From NCBI GenBank assembly GCA_039105265.1, contig JAPFFF010000042.1, positions 248,001 through 312,000 on the forward strand: a stretch of 64,000 bases of DNA, written 5' to 3'. The DNA is from Tritrichomonas musculus. Its lineage: Eukaryota > Parabasalia > Tritrichomonadida > Tritrichomonadidae. Positions 22,599-33,515 of this stretch are shown one piece after another. Under the pieces are notes generated by a model that did not search any database, was not told the origin of the DNA, and saw only the letters and a list, made by a program, of their open reading frames with translations. Positions within the stretch are counted from its first letter, which is position 1; each line of letters begins with the position of its first letter. Both the position numbers and the translations under genes were made by a program.

Positions 22599-23103
22599 CT
22601 AGGCTTTAAATGGTCGGAGTGGTCATGCCACTTTTTTGCCATATATACTTTTTGAGTAAAATTAGACTGACATCTCGTTATGACTGGTCATTTTGTATTT
22701 TTTGAAAAAACGGTCTATTATCAAAAAGTTGAACATTTAAATGATGGATATTGCAATTTTTTTGATACTTGTCATTCTCGTTTTGCATATAAAAAAGAAG
22801 ACATTTGAAAAAACGATCTCCTATCAAAAAGTCAAGTATTTAAATCTTTTTTGTTTGAGTGATTTTATTGAAAAAGTTTTTTTTTTTTATTTGCTGTAAT
22901 GTGATATAAAAAATCGATTCAATTATTGATTGTATTCGAGAATTATTGACCTTCTAACCGTCAAGAAAATAAAAAATTTTTTGTTCAAGTTTCACTTCAA
23001 AAAAATTATTATTGGACATTTTCGATTACTGGTCATTAAAATTAATTAAAAAGAGGTTTAACTGGTCATTTTGAGATCAAAATGACCAGTATTTAAAGCC
23101 TAG
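22599..23103. mobile_element. 505-bp hAT-like non-autonomous element
   Basis: Terminal inverted repeat CTAGGCTTTAAAT at 22599 and its complement at the right end (23091-23103), flanked by the 8-bp duplication ATTTAAAT (22591-22598, 23104-23111). The right arm holds the empty site (near 27668) with the target once. Subterminal TGGTCAT/ATGACCA motifs recur at both ends and inside, as is usual for transposase-binding sites. No ORF. An 8-bp duplication fits the hAT superfamily. Confidence 0.85.
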
Positions 23104-23133
23104 ATTTAAATTATCTATTTTAAAATATTTAAG

Positions 23134-24188
23134 CAGGGATGTTTATCGATAGTGTCCGATAACGGTTAAATACGTTGCCAATATTATCGATATTATCGGG
23201 AGTAGAGTAGAATAACCGATACTATCCGATAATAAATATCATTATCGATAAAAACGGTTTTTATCATGGCCAATAATGACCGATATTTTTAACTTTTTTA
23301 AGGTAAAGAAAAGATATTTACTAGAAATTATGGCTATTTAATTGTTATATAATTATATAAAAGTTATTTTTTCAAGTAATGACATATAAAAAAGCTTGTA
23401 TGTACAAATGATCAAATTTTTAAAAAAGATTTTTTATATTTCATAGGAAATTAACTTTTATTATAATAAAAGATAAGTAATATATTATAATTCTAATAAT
23501 ATTTAAGTATGAAATTTAAAATCAATAAAGATAATTTTATTTTGGCAAAAAAATTAAATTTATCAAAAAGTGAACACGATAACTTTTTGTAAATTAATAA
23601 AATTCTCTCCATTTCTCTAAATATTTTTAGACTTGATATTCTTTTAATAAAAAAAAACGCAAATTATTTTAGTAGCATTGCATTAATATTTCATTACATA
23701 TTAAGATTCGTTAATTTGCAAATATGGAAATAATTTCATTCTGAGAAGATATGAGGAAATTATCGTCTTATAACTTTGTTCTTAATCATAATCTTTTTTT
23801 GTTGGCCAATTGGTTCTTTTTTAAAAATTTTGAAAATAATCTTTTTATGTATTAATCAAAAACCTGATTTTTTAGCTTCTCATTATTATATTGGACATAT
23901 AATGCACCCTGACCTTATTTCGCTTATTTCAGCATGCACTATTGAAGTACAATTAAAAATATAAAATTCCAAATTTTAATCAAAAATGTAAAAAAAAAGT
24001 ATGGAAATTTTATTATAAAATATCGGAGAATATCGAACCGTAACCGTCCGATAGTGACCAAATATCGGCGGTTTTGCTTAACGTATTTATCGATAATTAT
24101 TGGTTTTCGAACAAATTTTTATCGATATTATCGGACTATCGATAATGAGCCGATAATCGATATTTATCATCATCGATCGACAACCCTG
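23134..24188. mobile_element. 1055-bp hAT-like element (CAGGG ends)
   Basis: Ends are CAGGGATGT and ACAACCCTG, the classic CAGGG...CCCTG form of hAT elements. The flanks are the 8-bp duplication TATTTAAG (23126-23133, 24189-24196), and the right arm has the single-copy empty site (about 27640). Both subterminal regions are crowded with ATCGATA and TATCGG motifs in both orientations. There is no transposase; a 62-residue ORF at 23776 is not recognisable. It lies only 30 bp from the 505-bp element, so two hAT-like insertions landed side by side. Confidence 0.9.
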
Positions 24189-24536
24189 TATTTAAGATGG
24201 TATTGTTATCAATATATAGAGCATTTTGATATAAAAATGGCAATATCATACAGGCTGAAATGTGAGGTGAAAATATGATCGAAAATGTAAGGGCGAATGT
24301 TTGATTATCATATTTTAAATAAATATAGTACAGTAGTGTTTCATAATTCAAAAACGTTGCGAAAATAAAAAATCGACTTTTTAAAAATAGCAATCCAATT
24401 AACAATTCAAAAATAAAAATAGGGAGTCCAACGATAGAAATTTTTTTCATATGAATAAAAAATAAAAATATTTAATTAAAAATAATCTATAAATCATTTT
24501 ATATATAAATTATATTTTATTTTTGAAAATTATCTA

Positions 24537-25035
24537 TCAGGAGTCGAGAGTGCTCTTTTTTAAATTTCTGAAGCTTTGTTTGAAATAATCAAAAACATTT
24601 CCCATATAAACAATGAGGAAAATGATAGATTAAATAAACACATATATATAAAATTAGATTAAATATTAAGAAATTGATAAAATGTCGTTAAATAATGAAA
24701 AAATGTTAATCTTATTGATTCAAATTAGAAAATTCAATTTTTATTTAATTAAATTTGAATTCTTCGCTGTAGAAATAGAAATAAAATCTAATTAATGAAT
24801 ATTAACATACCAAGAATGTATTTTTAAAAATGTTGATATTTGATAAACAAATATTTCTATTGAGTAAGCTATTATACTTCATGAATACTTCTTAACTATT
24901 ATTTAATGATAAAAATCAAAAAATCTGAAAAAATATTATAAATTGGTACTCGAATAACAACTTTATGATAAAAATAAAGAAAAAATTGTTTAAACAGAGT
25001 CTGTGAATTTTTAAAAGGGAAATCTCGACTCCTGA
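24537..25035. mobile_element. 499-bp TA-flanked element nested in the 1.8-kb element
   Basis: Inverted ends TCAGGAGTCGAGA at 24537 and its complement ending at 25035, each bordered by TA. The interior is AT-rich and non-coding. TA duplication suggests Tc1/mariner mobilisation. There is no empty copy to confirm the boundary. Confidence 0.65.
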
Positions 25036-25606
25036 TAGACATTTTGGGAAAATAAATATACCAATATTTATGATTAATTTTATGTATATTAATTATGATA
25101 ATTTTATTACTAATATATAAAGAATTAATTTGAATTAAATTTTCTGAGCAATTTAATCGTTGGAGTACCTATAAATAAAATAAAATTTCTATTCAAGCAT
25201 TCAAAAAGTTATCGGTTATTCAATAAAGGTTAGAAAATAAAAAATCTACTTTTTGAAATAAATCTTCTCAATTTTATCATTTTTTTTTTTTTTTATCATA
25301 TAGTATATTTAATTTTTTTTTGTTTATTTTGATTTTTTTTCGGTCAAAAAGTTTCCACAATTTGATAGAGTGAAAAATAATCATGAACTTTTTCTTGGAG
25401 CAAAAAATAAAACATAACTTTTTCTTAAAGATAAAAAATAAAATAACTTTTTGATGCAAAATGTTTATGACAAGAGAAACCAAATTGACCCTCAATTATT
25501 TTTCTATTTCTTTTAATCGTTTGTTTTTATAGAATACTTGCTTAAAATAGAACAATATTCTTGAAAGAAAAATATATTATTACGCAATTATCATCTAAAG
25601 CATAGA

Positions 25607-25888
25607 CACTTTTTGAGCGAAGCTCAAAAAGTGGCGTTTCTTGCAATTTCCTCAAATCAGATATTCAAACATCAAAACCAGCTATAACTAAGTTATTACA
25701 TAACCGAAATGAATCTTATGCTTGGACACTTTTTGAGCGAAGCTCAAAAAGTGGCCCTTTATTATTTTCAAATTTGATTTCTTTTCAAAACTTTCATAAA
25801 TCAACTTCCATGAAGAAAACAAATGAAATATTATACCTAATAGATCTCAAGAATGACAACTTTTTGAGCTTTGCTCAAAAAGTTGTCA
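25607..25888. repeat. Three CTTTTTGAGC hairpins in series
   Basis: Perfect or near-perfect palindromes at 25607-25633 and 25727-25753 (CACTTTTTGAGC / GCTCAAAAAGTG with loop GAA-like centre) and a longer one at about 25853-25889 (ATGACAACTTTTTGAGC / complement). The first two are exactly 120 bp apart and share CACTTTTTGAGCGAAGCTCA. Their function is unknown; protein-binding or hairpin-forming sites in the transposon are possible. Confidence 0.8.
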
Positions 25889-26010
25889 TTAAATGAAATT
25901 AATTATTAATTGAATTTCAAAATACAAAAAACATTTATGTATGTTCAATGATTATAGTTTATTAAATGATTTATGATTATATCGCGCGTTAGTTTTCTTG
26001 TTTTTTTTTT

Positions 26011-26045
<35 letters not shown>

Positions 26046-26253
26046 AAAAATTTTATATATTTTCAGAAAGATTTAATTTAAAAAGTGGATTTTTTTAGTT
26101 AAAAAACATTTTCCAATTTTGAAACACTACTGTAATATATCATTATTCTAATTTATATTCTTTACAATTATCCTATAAATGAATGAGATATCGATTCAAA
26201 ACTGAATATAGATGCACAAAAATATTTTTAAAAAAGCAATCTAGGCTTTTGCA

Positions 26254-27381
26254 TTTCCATTGAGAAAAAAAATGAATAACAGATAAGGGGATATCAGGTA
26301 TGTTTTAATACAAATGAATTTGATATCAACAGTGCCAAATTCACACAATATCTACATATTTAGCATAGTTGACACCATTGACAATATTTATCTTTTATTT
26401 ATCTTTTTTAATATTTATTATAATTTCAGTGTTGCTAAAAGTATAATAAGTAGTATACGTTAGGCTGTTGTTCCTAAACTGCCACCTAGACCTAACCGCA
26501 CCAACGATATCACTTTTTTTTTACAAAAAAAAACTCTAACTTTTCTAGTCATCATAAATAATCTCATTATCTTCATTATCAACCATTTCAATACCTTTAT
26601 CAAGCATGGCACTTGCTATGGTAAGATGAGTTATGTTTTCATTAATTTGTGTATTTGAACTAGTGAATAGAAAGGCCTCATTATTAAGATAAATTGTTGA
26701 AGAAATTTATAGTATACATAATTTTAGGATTTTTAGTATCATCACATTCAACATAAACATGTACTCTCTTTTCAGAAGTTTTGTTTTGATATGTTTCAGT
26801 ATATGGATAGAATAAATTAGCATAATATTTATTAATTTATTATGTACCCTATAACTTTCCAACATTGACCGAACCTGTGATGAATCAACATTCTATTAAA
26901 TTTGGGGCGACAAGTTCATTTTTCTCTTCGAGAGCAGCAATTCTGGCTTCAAAAACGGTTATCGTAGTTTTTAAACTCGTATTCTCAGCCTCAAATGTCT
27001 CAATTCTGCCTTTAAGTATATCTAAAGCCCCATTGTTTCATCAACAGTAAGATAAGTATTCAATATTTTTGCTATCTCTTCGTCGTTAGCATTTGAGTTT
27101 TCTTCAATATGATCGTTTATAAATCATAGCATCTCGTAAATATACTGACTCACAGAGATAAACATCTATCTTCCACACAAGCCAAAGAGAATCTTATTTA
27201 GGGTCCTATCTTTGAGGACTTCATTTGCTTGTAGAAATTATATATATCTCCTTCAATCTATATAAATACTGAAGTTTGGTATTAATATCAGTGGATCTTG
27301 CAGGTTTTATTTTTATATCAAAAAATAATTAAGATTTTAATATGATATTTTGGTACATGAAATCAAATAGTCTTATATAAG
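26254..27381. other. Spacer of the giant inverted repeat
   Basis: About 1.1 kb between the two arms, the only part of the structure present once. It contains a broken Polinton-type gene remnant on the minus strand (about 26541-27340) and otherwise AT-rich DNA. A patch at 26455-26510 (CTGCCACCTAGACCTAACCG) is less AT-rich than its surroundings. Confidence 0.8.
26541..27340 (-). pseudogene. Fossil remnant of a Polinton large structural protein
   Basis: Minus-strand translation shows a region related to the C-terminal part of the 1819-residue Polinton protein at 45993-51452: an Asn-rich stretch with a TVDE motif, then a coiled coil close to the TLKDTIAAMEARLTALEEKN segment of that protein. The copy is broken in several places. 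It is diverged from the intact copy, so it probably derives from a different, older Polinton. The plus-strand 61-residue ORF at 26865 is its shadow. Confidence 0.7.
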
Positions 27382-27859
27382 TGCTAAAGCTTAGACTGCT
27401 TTTATAAAAATATTTTTGTGCATCTATATTCAGTTTTGAATCGATATCTCATTCATTTATAGGATAATTGTAAAGTATATATACATTAGCATAATGATAT
27501 ATTACTATATTTATTTAAAATATGATAATCAAACATTCGCCCTTACATTTTCGATCATATTTTCACCTCACATTTCAGCCTGTATGATATTGCCATTTTT
27601 ATATCAAAATGCTCTATATATTGATAACAATACCATCTTAAATATTTTAAAATAGATAATTTAAATCAATTTATCACATAAAAATGTTATATATATTTTG
27701 AAGCAAATACATAATTGCAGATTAATATCTTGAATAACTCTGTTAACAATCTCAAGCGCTAATAATAACAATCAAAATGCCATAAAAATACTTAAATAGT
27801 TATTATCATTGCCAAATTTCTTTATTTTCTTATTTATCAGTATAGTCATCATCATTATC

Positions 27860-29570
27860 TTTCTTTCTCCTCTTTTGCCATCGTATTCTTTTTCATTTCA
27901 ATCATCTTCCTCTGATCCTTTTTTTCTTCTTCTTCCTCTTCATCATCATCATCATTTTCTTCAATGCAATCATTATCGTCTTCTTCTTCTTCTCTACTAT
28001 CATCATCATCTTCTTCTCCTCCATCATCTTCATCATATTTTTCATCATCATCATTATTATCGTCTTCTTTTTCTCCTCCATCATCATCACCATTATCGTC
28101 TTCTTCTTCTTCTCCTTCTCCACAATCATCATTGTCTTATTCTTCTTCTTCTCCATATCATCATCATCGTCTTCATCATCATCATCATCATCGTCTTCTT
28201 CTCCATCTTCATCATCATCATCGTCTTCTTCTCCATCTTCATCATCGTCTTTTTCATCTTCTTCTTCTTCATCATCTTCATCGTCTTCTTCTCCATCTTC
28301 ATCATCATCGTTTTTTCATCGTCTTCTTCTCCATCTTCATCATCGTCTTCTTCTCCATCTTCATCATCGTCTTTTTCATCTTCTTCTTCTTCATCATCTT
28401 CATCGTCTTCTTCTCCATCTTCATCATCATCGTTTTTTCATCGTCTTCTTCTCCATCTTCATCATCGTCTTCTTCTCCATCTTCATCATCGTCTTCTTCT
28501 TCATCATCAGCATCGTCTTCTTCTTCGTCTTCATCATCTTCATCATCATCATCATCGTTTTTTCATCGTCTTCTTCTTCTTCAACGCAATCATCATCGTC
28601 TTCTTCTTCTTCTTCTTCTTCATCGTCTTCTTCTTCATCATCATCATCTTCTTCTTCTGCTTCTTCTCCATTTTCTTCTTCATTATCGTCTTCATCATCA
28701 TCATCATCACCATCGTCTTCTTCTTCTTCATCATCACTATCGTCGTCTTCTTCTTCTTCTTCTTCAATGCAATCATCATCGTCTTCTTCTTTTTCTTCTT
28801 CATCTTCATCTTCATCTTCATCATCATCTTCTTCTTCTTCTTCATCATCTTCTTCATCTTCTTCTTCTTCAATACAATCACCATCGTCTTCTTCTTCATC
28901 GTCTTCTGCTTCTTCTCCATCTTCTTCTTCATCATCGTCTTCATCATCATCATCACCATCGTCTTCTTCATCATCATCATCATCATCTTCTTCTTCTTCT
29001 TCTTCTTCTTCTTCTTCATCTTCTTCTTCTTCTTCTTCATTATCATCTTCTTCTTCAATGCAATCATCATCTTCTTCTTCTTCTTCACCATCTTCATCGT
29101 CTTCTTCTTTTTCTTCTTCTTCATCATCATCATCGTCTTCTTCTTCTTCTTCTTCAATGCAATCATCGTCTTCTTCTTCATCATCATCGTCTTCTTCTTT
29201 TTCTTCATCATCATCATCATCATCGTCTTCTTCTTCTTCATCATCTTCTTTTTCAATGCAATCATCATCGTCTTCTTCTTCATCATCATTTTCTTCTTCA
29301 ATGCAATCATCATCGTCTTCTTCTTCTTTAATGCAATCATCATCGTCTTCTTCTTCTTCACCATCGTCTTCTTCTTCTTCACCATCGTCTTCTTCTTCAT
29401 CAATGCAATCATCATCGTCTTCTTCTTCATCGTCTTCAATGCAATCATCACCATCTTCTTCTTCTTCTTCAATGCAATCATCATCGTCTTCTTCTTTTTT
29501 TTCTTCTTTTTCTTCGCTATCTTCATCATCATTTTTTTCCTCTTCGTCTCTTCAGTTATCATCTTTTTTG
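27860..29570 (-). repeat. GAA/GAC/GAT low-complexity array, right arm
   Basis: Complement of the left-arm array, with the same GATTGCATTGAAGAA spacers and the same entry sequence (ORF from 29628 on the minus strand beginning MLFIHYLLIMNKSIMMMTIAKK, identical to 18549 onward). The internal order of units differs and it is shorter, which is expected of slippage or unequal exchange. The open frames here are low-complexity by-products (Ser, Phe/Ile, His/Leu or Met/Lys). Confidence 0.8.
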
Positions 29571-29629
29571 CAATTGTCATCATCATAATTGATTTATTCA
29601 TAATGAGCAAATAATGAATAAAAAGCATT

Positions 29630-30336
29630 TTTTAAAAAATCATTTTTAATTTATACTTTTTTATTTAAACCTGTTTATTTTCTGCGTAAAATGAAAAGTT
29701 TAATTTAATAATTACATTTTTCATAAAATTAATATTATTTCCCTCATCATATTTTAGAAATATTTGATTTTTTACATAATGCACGTTTGATAATACGTTT
29801 ATATTTATGAATAATTATCGGCTTTTCCTCGATGAAAAAAGAAAATAAAGAAGTATAAGCAGTATAACATAAATATACATTTAATTTAATATATATTTAA
29901 TACAAATTTATGTATATTATCTATGAGGATTTTTGGATATCATTGATAAATATAAAAATTTTAAAATGCAATTCATAGCATTTACTGGAGTTATTGTATG
30001 TAAAATATGATGAAAAATCTTATATATAACGGAAAAGTGGATTACTTAAACAGAGTAATAAAAATATCGAATAATCGAAATAAATTGATAATTATCAAAT
30101 TTAAGAATTGATTAATAAGAGTATAAATAGTGAATTGAAATACGATTGTGCATTGTTTGCATACTTTTGTAGCTTTTTATTGAAACTCTTTATCGAAATC
30201 AAATTAGATATCTTGAGTGGAAATGAAATTTTCGAATAAAATTTATGCCATTATAACTTTCATCATACAGTGATCAATATATATTTTTTGGGGATTTTTC
30301 CTCCATGAATACCTAAATTGCCTAACCAAATTTTTC
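29630..30336. other. Unique flank of the acidic array, right arm
   Basis: Near-identical reverse complement of 17841-18548, intact and uninterrupted through GGTTAGGCAATTTAGG. It then continues into the sequence that in the left arm lies beyond the MULE (7840-7887). No gene is seen. Confidence 0.65.
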
Positions 30337-31607
30337 AACTATTTTTTTAAATTTTTTAAAAAAATGCATATAGTGTATAGACAAAAAAAAATTAATGGAC
30401 AAAAACGACTTTCACTTCACCTCCACATAAAAAGTTGATTTATTTTCTTGAATATTTAAGTGTTTTAAATTATAATTTAATAATATTATTTTATATGTAT
30501 TATATATTTTATTTTAATGATTATTACTTTAATTACTTGATTAGATCTGTTATTAATTTCATAATAAGAAAAACGTATTTTTTACTATTATCTCCATAAG
30601 TAATTGATCAAAATGGAATTAAAAGTTGAATTATTAATTGACACATGATGCTCATAATTATTGTCAGATAAAATAATTAAAAATCAAAATATAAATTGAA
30701 AAAAGGTGTTTAATTATTTTCGGTTAAATCAATTTTTTTAATAGATAAAAAATTTTATTATCTTCATAGATATTTATTGATTTACAAATAATTCATTACA
30801 TTATTGATATTAATCTTAAAAACATAGAAATTATGAAACTAACTTTAAACAGGATCGAATTTTTTAAAAGTCATTATTATTTTCGATTATCAAAAAAACT
30901 CTGATTCTTATCTTTTTTTGGGATAAAAATCTGCAAAACATATTTATTATTTAATAAATTGTTTTTTAAATGGACTTTAAGATTTCAAAGTTGGGGTATT
31001 GTTAAAATAATATCAAAAAATTAAAAAACAGAAATTTCATTTTATTTTGGGAAATATTTAGGTAATCTTAAATATTTTGCTATAGGTAAAACAATTAATT
31101 CATGTTTTTAAAAAATATTAGATTGAATCATTGATAACATTTCTTCAAATTGAATTATTCATCTTTTTTTCAATAAAATGAAAATTGCAATCAAAGTCAA
31201 TATTTGCATAAAAGTATGATATGATTTTTAAAAAATAGTTTATATTCATCTAATATAAAATCAAATAAAAATAATAGATTTACATTTTCTTTAACTAATT
31301 TATGTAAAAGAACCATTTTACAAAAATTCTTAAAAAAGTTGATTTTAATTAGATTTTTTCCTCTTTCAAAAAGCTATTTGTGATATCCTTATCATTTATT
31401 ATGTTTTATATACTGATAACAATATAAATATGCATTAGATTTGCAAAAATAAAGAGGTCACTTTTTGATATTATTTATCTTAAATAATGAAGATTTTCCC
31501 ATTTTTTTTATATAAATAAAATTAGGTTTAAAAATATATATCAAAAATTCTATTAGTTTGATCAAAACTCCATTATTTAGGATTTTGTTGAAAAAAAATT
31601 CTAAAAA

Positions 31608-33077
31608 AGAAGTGCGAGAACTTAAATAACGTATTTTTGTATAATTTAGTATGTTCATTATCTTTGTATCTTATCAAGAACACTTTAATATTATTTTCAT
31701 TTTAAAATTAATAAACTTCTTAATATTCCATTTATTGGTATAAAATGAAATAGATTAATTATTCATCAAAATACTGATCATTTAAAATAACTGAAATTTG
31801 TTGTGTTATCTCGATATCTGATATACTTATTAATATTATTTTTATATTTATATGATTTATTCAATATAATATATAATATATGTTGGTTATAAAGAAAAAT
31901 AACTTTTTTAAATAATAATATTTGCATTTTATAAATAATTTGTTTTATTTGAGCTTATTTTGAGGGATAGATTGAATTTCAAGGGGATAACTATTATTAT
32001 ATATTTATATATATAAATATATTATATCATATTAAAATATAAAAAAAAATCACTCGACAGGCGTAGCTCTATTTTAACTTTTATAAAACATATTTTTTTT
32101 CTGGGGAAAACGTTATTTTTAAATTTTTGATAATTTTCGGTTCACTTTTTGATAATCTTCGATCGACTTTTTGATAACTTTTGGTTTATTTTTTGTTTAT
32201 TTTCGGTTCACTTTTTGTTAATTTTCGGTTCACTTTTTGATAATTTTCGGTTCACTTTTTGTAAACTTTCGATCGACTTTTTGATAATTTATGATTTATT
32301 TTTTGTTTATTTTCGGTTCACTTTTTGTTAATTTTCGGTTCACTTTTTGATAATTTTCGATTGACTTTTTAAGAAGTATCAACTTTTTAGGTAATTCAAT
32401 TTTATTTATGTTTTGTTTCTTTATTTTATTTATTTTAAAGTAATTTATGCGAAATTTCAAGAAATAAAAGACATATAACACTTCCTAAATACTTATTCAA
32501 GTATATTCTATAAATATGAAAAGAAAATTTAATATGATTTTTCCATAAAAGAAGTTTTCATCAAAATTTATTGAAAAAAATTATAATCTACTTAAGTAAA
32601 GTATTTTCCATAAGTTAATCACTTTTTTTTCTAAAAGAAAGTATATTTCTCAATAATAATTGAAGATTTTTTTTGATTATTTTGATATATTACCCAAATA
32701 AACTTTATATTTACATAAAATAATCTGTATTTATAATCATTTTCATTCTTTTTTCTTATTCCTATTTGATCAACGAGATAATAATTATATCTTAATTAAT
32801 GTAAAATAATATAAAGAACATTTAATACACTGATATTAGATTTAAAATAACTTGCATTTATGTTAAAAAGTCAGTTACAGTTATCTATTTGATCCAAATA
32901 TATTATCTTTATTATTTCCATATTCAATAGTTTACAATTAAAAACTAAAATGTTTATAAAACTACACCTGTCGAATAAATAATTTTAATTTTATATTTTT
33001 TATATTCTATATAGAGTAAATAATATAATATTAAAAAACAAAGGATATTGGAGACTTTTTATAGTTCCCGCACTTCT
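31608..33077. mobile_element. 1.47-kb element with AGAAGTGCG ends and 8-bp duplication
   Basis: Terminal inverted repeats AGAAGTGCGAGAACT (31608-31622) and the complement of AGAAGTGCGGGAACT (33063-33077), flanked by the 8-bp direct repeat TCTAAAAA (31600-31607, 33078-33085). No transposase is visible; a 66-residue minus ORF at 31458-31658 crosses the boundary and is chance. Almost the same ends bound the 14.57-kb unit at 37828-52401. The 8-bp duplication suggests hAT-type mobilisation. Confidence 0.82.
32126..32370. repeat. 110-bp tandem repeat of CACTTTTTG motifs
   Basis: Two copies of a 110-bp unit (CGGTTCACTTTTTG at 32138 and 32248) plus a partial third. Each unit is itself made of 20-25 bp subunits of the form TTTTCGGTTCACTTTTTGATAA. 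It lies inside the 1.47-kb element. Confidence 0.8.
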
Positions 33078-33515
33078 TCTAAAAATGATATAAAAAGGTT
33101 AAATGAAAACTTTTTGATAAAAAATAAAAAAATTAAAAATTGTTATATCCTAAAATTATTTAGTTCTTATTCTTATATTACTTTAAAAAAATATTTAATA
33201 TAATATTTATTATTTATAAAGTGGGTAAAATCTGTTTTAAGAACTCATTTATAGAAATGTTAAAAAATATATGATAATTAAAAACTCAAAGAAAATGCTT
33301 GAAAATAGAATATTTTTATTATTAGATGATGAAGTATATTTGTACAAATTTTCAAGGCAAAAATATATTTCTAAAGCAAATTAAGTTGTTTTTGTCCATT
33401 AATTTTTTTTTGTCTATACACTATAACTTTATTTTTTTTTTTGAAAAAAATGCATAATAAAAAATGTTTTCAGAAAAAAATCAACTTTTTTTTTGAAAAA
33501 GTGGGAAAAAGTGAA

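Larger units (their letters stand above)
24331..26132. mobile_element. 1.8-kb TA-flanked (Tc1/mariner-like) element
   Basis: Ends match as imperfect inverted repeats of about 50-60 bp: CAGTAGTGTTTCATAATTC at 24331 and the complement of CAGTAGTGTTTCAAAATT ending at 26132, both continuing to a shared ACTTTTTAAA. Flanks are TA (24329-24330, 26133-26134), and the right arm (near 27508) has the site with a single TA. The interior has no transposase. It holds a nested element (24537-25035), three strong hairpins (25607-25888) and a poly-T tract near 26005-26044. Confidence 0.85.
7752..26253 (+). repeat. Left arm of giant inverted repeat (with later insertions)
   Basis: Sequence on the plus strand here matches the reverse complement of 27382-33515. 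Homologous blocks are 7752-7887 (with the outer 33424-33515 and 30337-30370 of the right arm), 17841-22598, 23104-23133, 24197-24330 and 26133-26253. The blocks between them are absent from the other arm and are described below as transposons. The matching unique flanks (17841-18600 against 29590-30336, and 22385-22598 against 27650-27865) differ at only a few positions by eye. Net arm length without insertions is about 5.2 kb, mostly the acidic-codon array. Confidence 0.88.
30371..33423. mobile_element. 3.05-kb TA-flanked (Tc1/mariner-like) element in right arm
   Basis: Inverted ends of about 40 bp, TAGTGTATAGACAAAAAA at 30371 and its complement ending at 33423, nearly perfect through the following AATTAATGGACAAAAACGAC. 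Flanks are TA (30369-30370, 33424-33425). The left arm has the uninterrupted site at 7835-7845 (AGTTATGCAT). No transposase is visible: only AT-rich DNA, the nested 1.47-kb element at 31608-33077 and a 110-bp tandem array. Confidence 0.85.
27382..33515 (-). repeat. Right arm of giant inverted repeat (with a 3.05-kb insertion)
   Basis: Reverse-complement copy of the left arm. It runs 27382-30370, is interrupted by a TA-flanked element at 30371-33423, and resumes at 33424-33515, where homology with 7752-7840 ends. It lacks the MULE, both hAT-like elements and the 1.8-kb element found in the left arm, so it supplies their empty sites. Its acidic-codon array is about half as long as in the left arm (1.8 against 3.8 kb). 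Confidence 0.88.

Noticed and set aside
23776-24450. Small ORFs inside the hAT-like and TA-target elements as transposase remnants
   Set aside because: No DDE, dimerisation or zinc motifs; AT-rich random frames.
32040-32975. TCGACAGGCGTAG / CTACACCTGTCGA pair as another nested element
   Set aside because: The 13-bp inverted match exists, but no direct repeat flanks it and no empty site is available, so it is not listed as an element.
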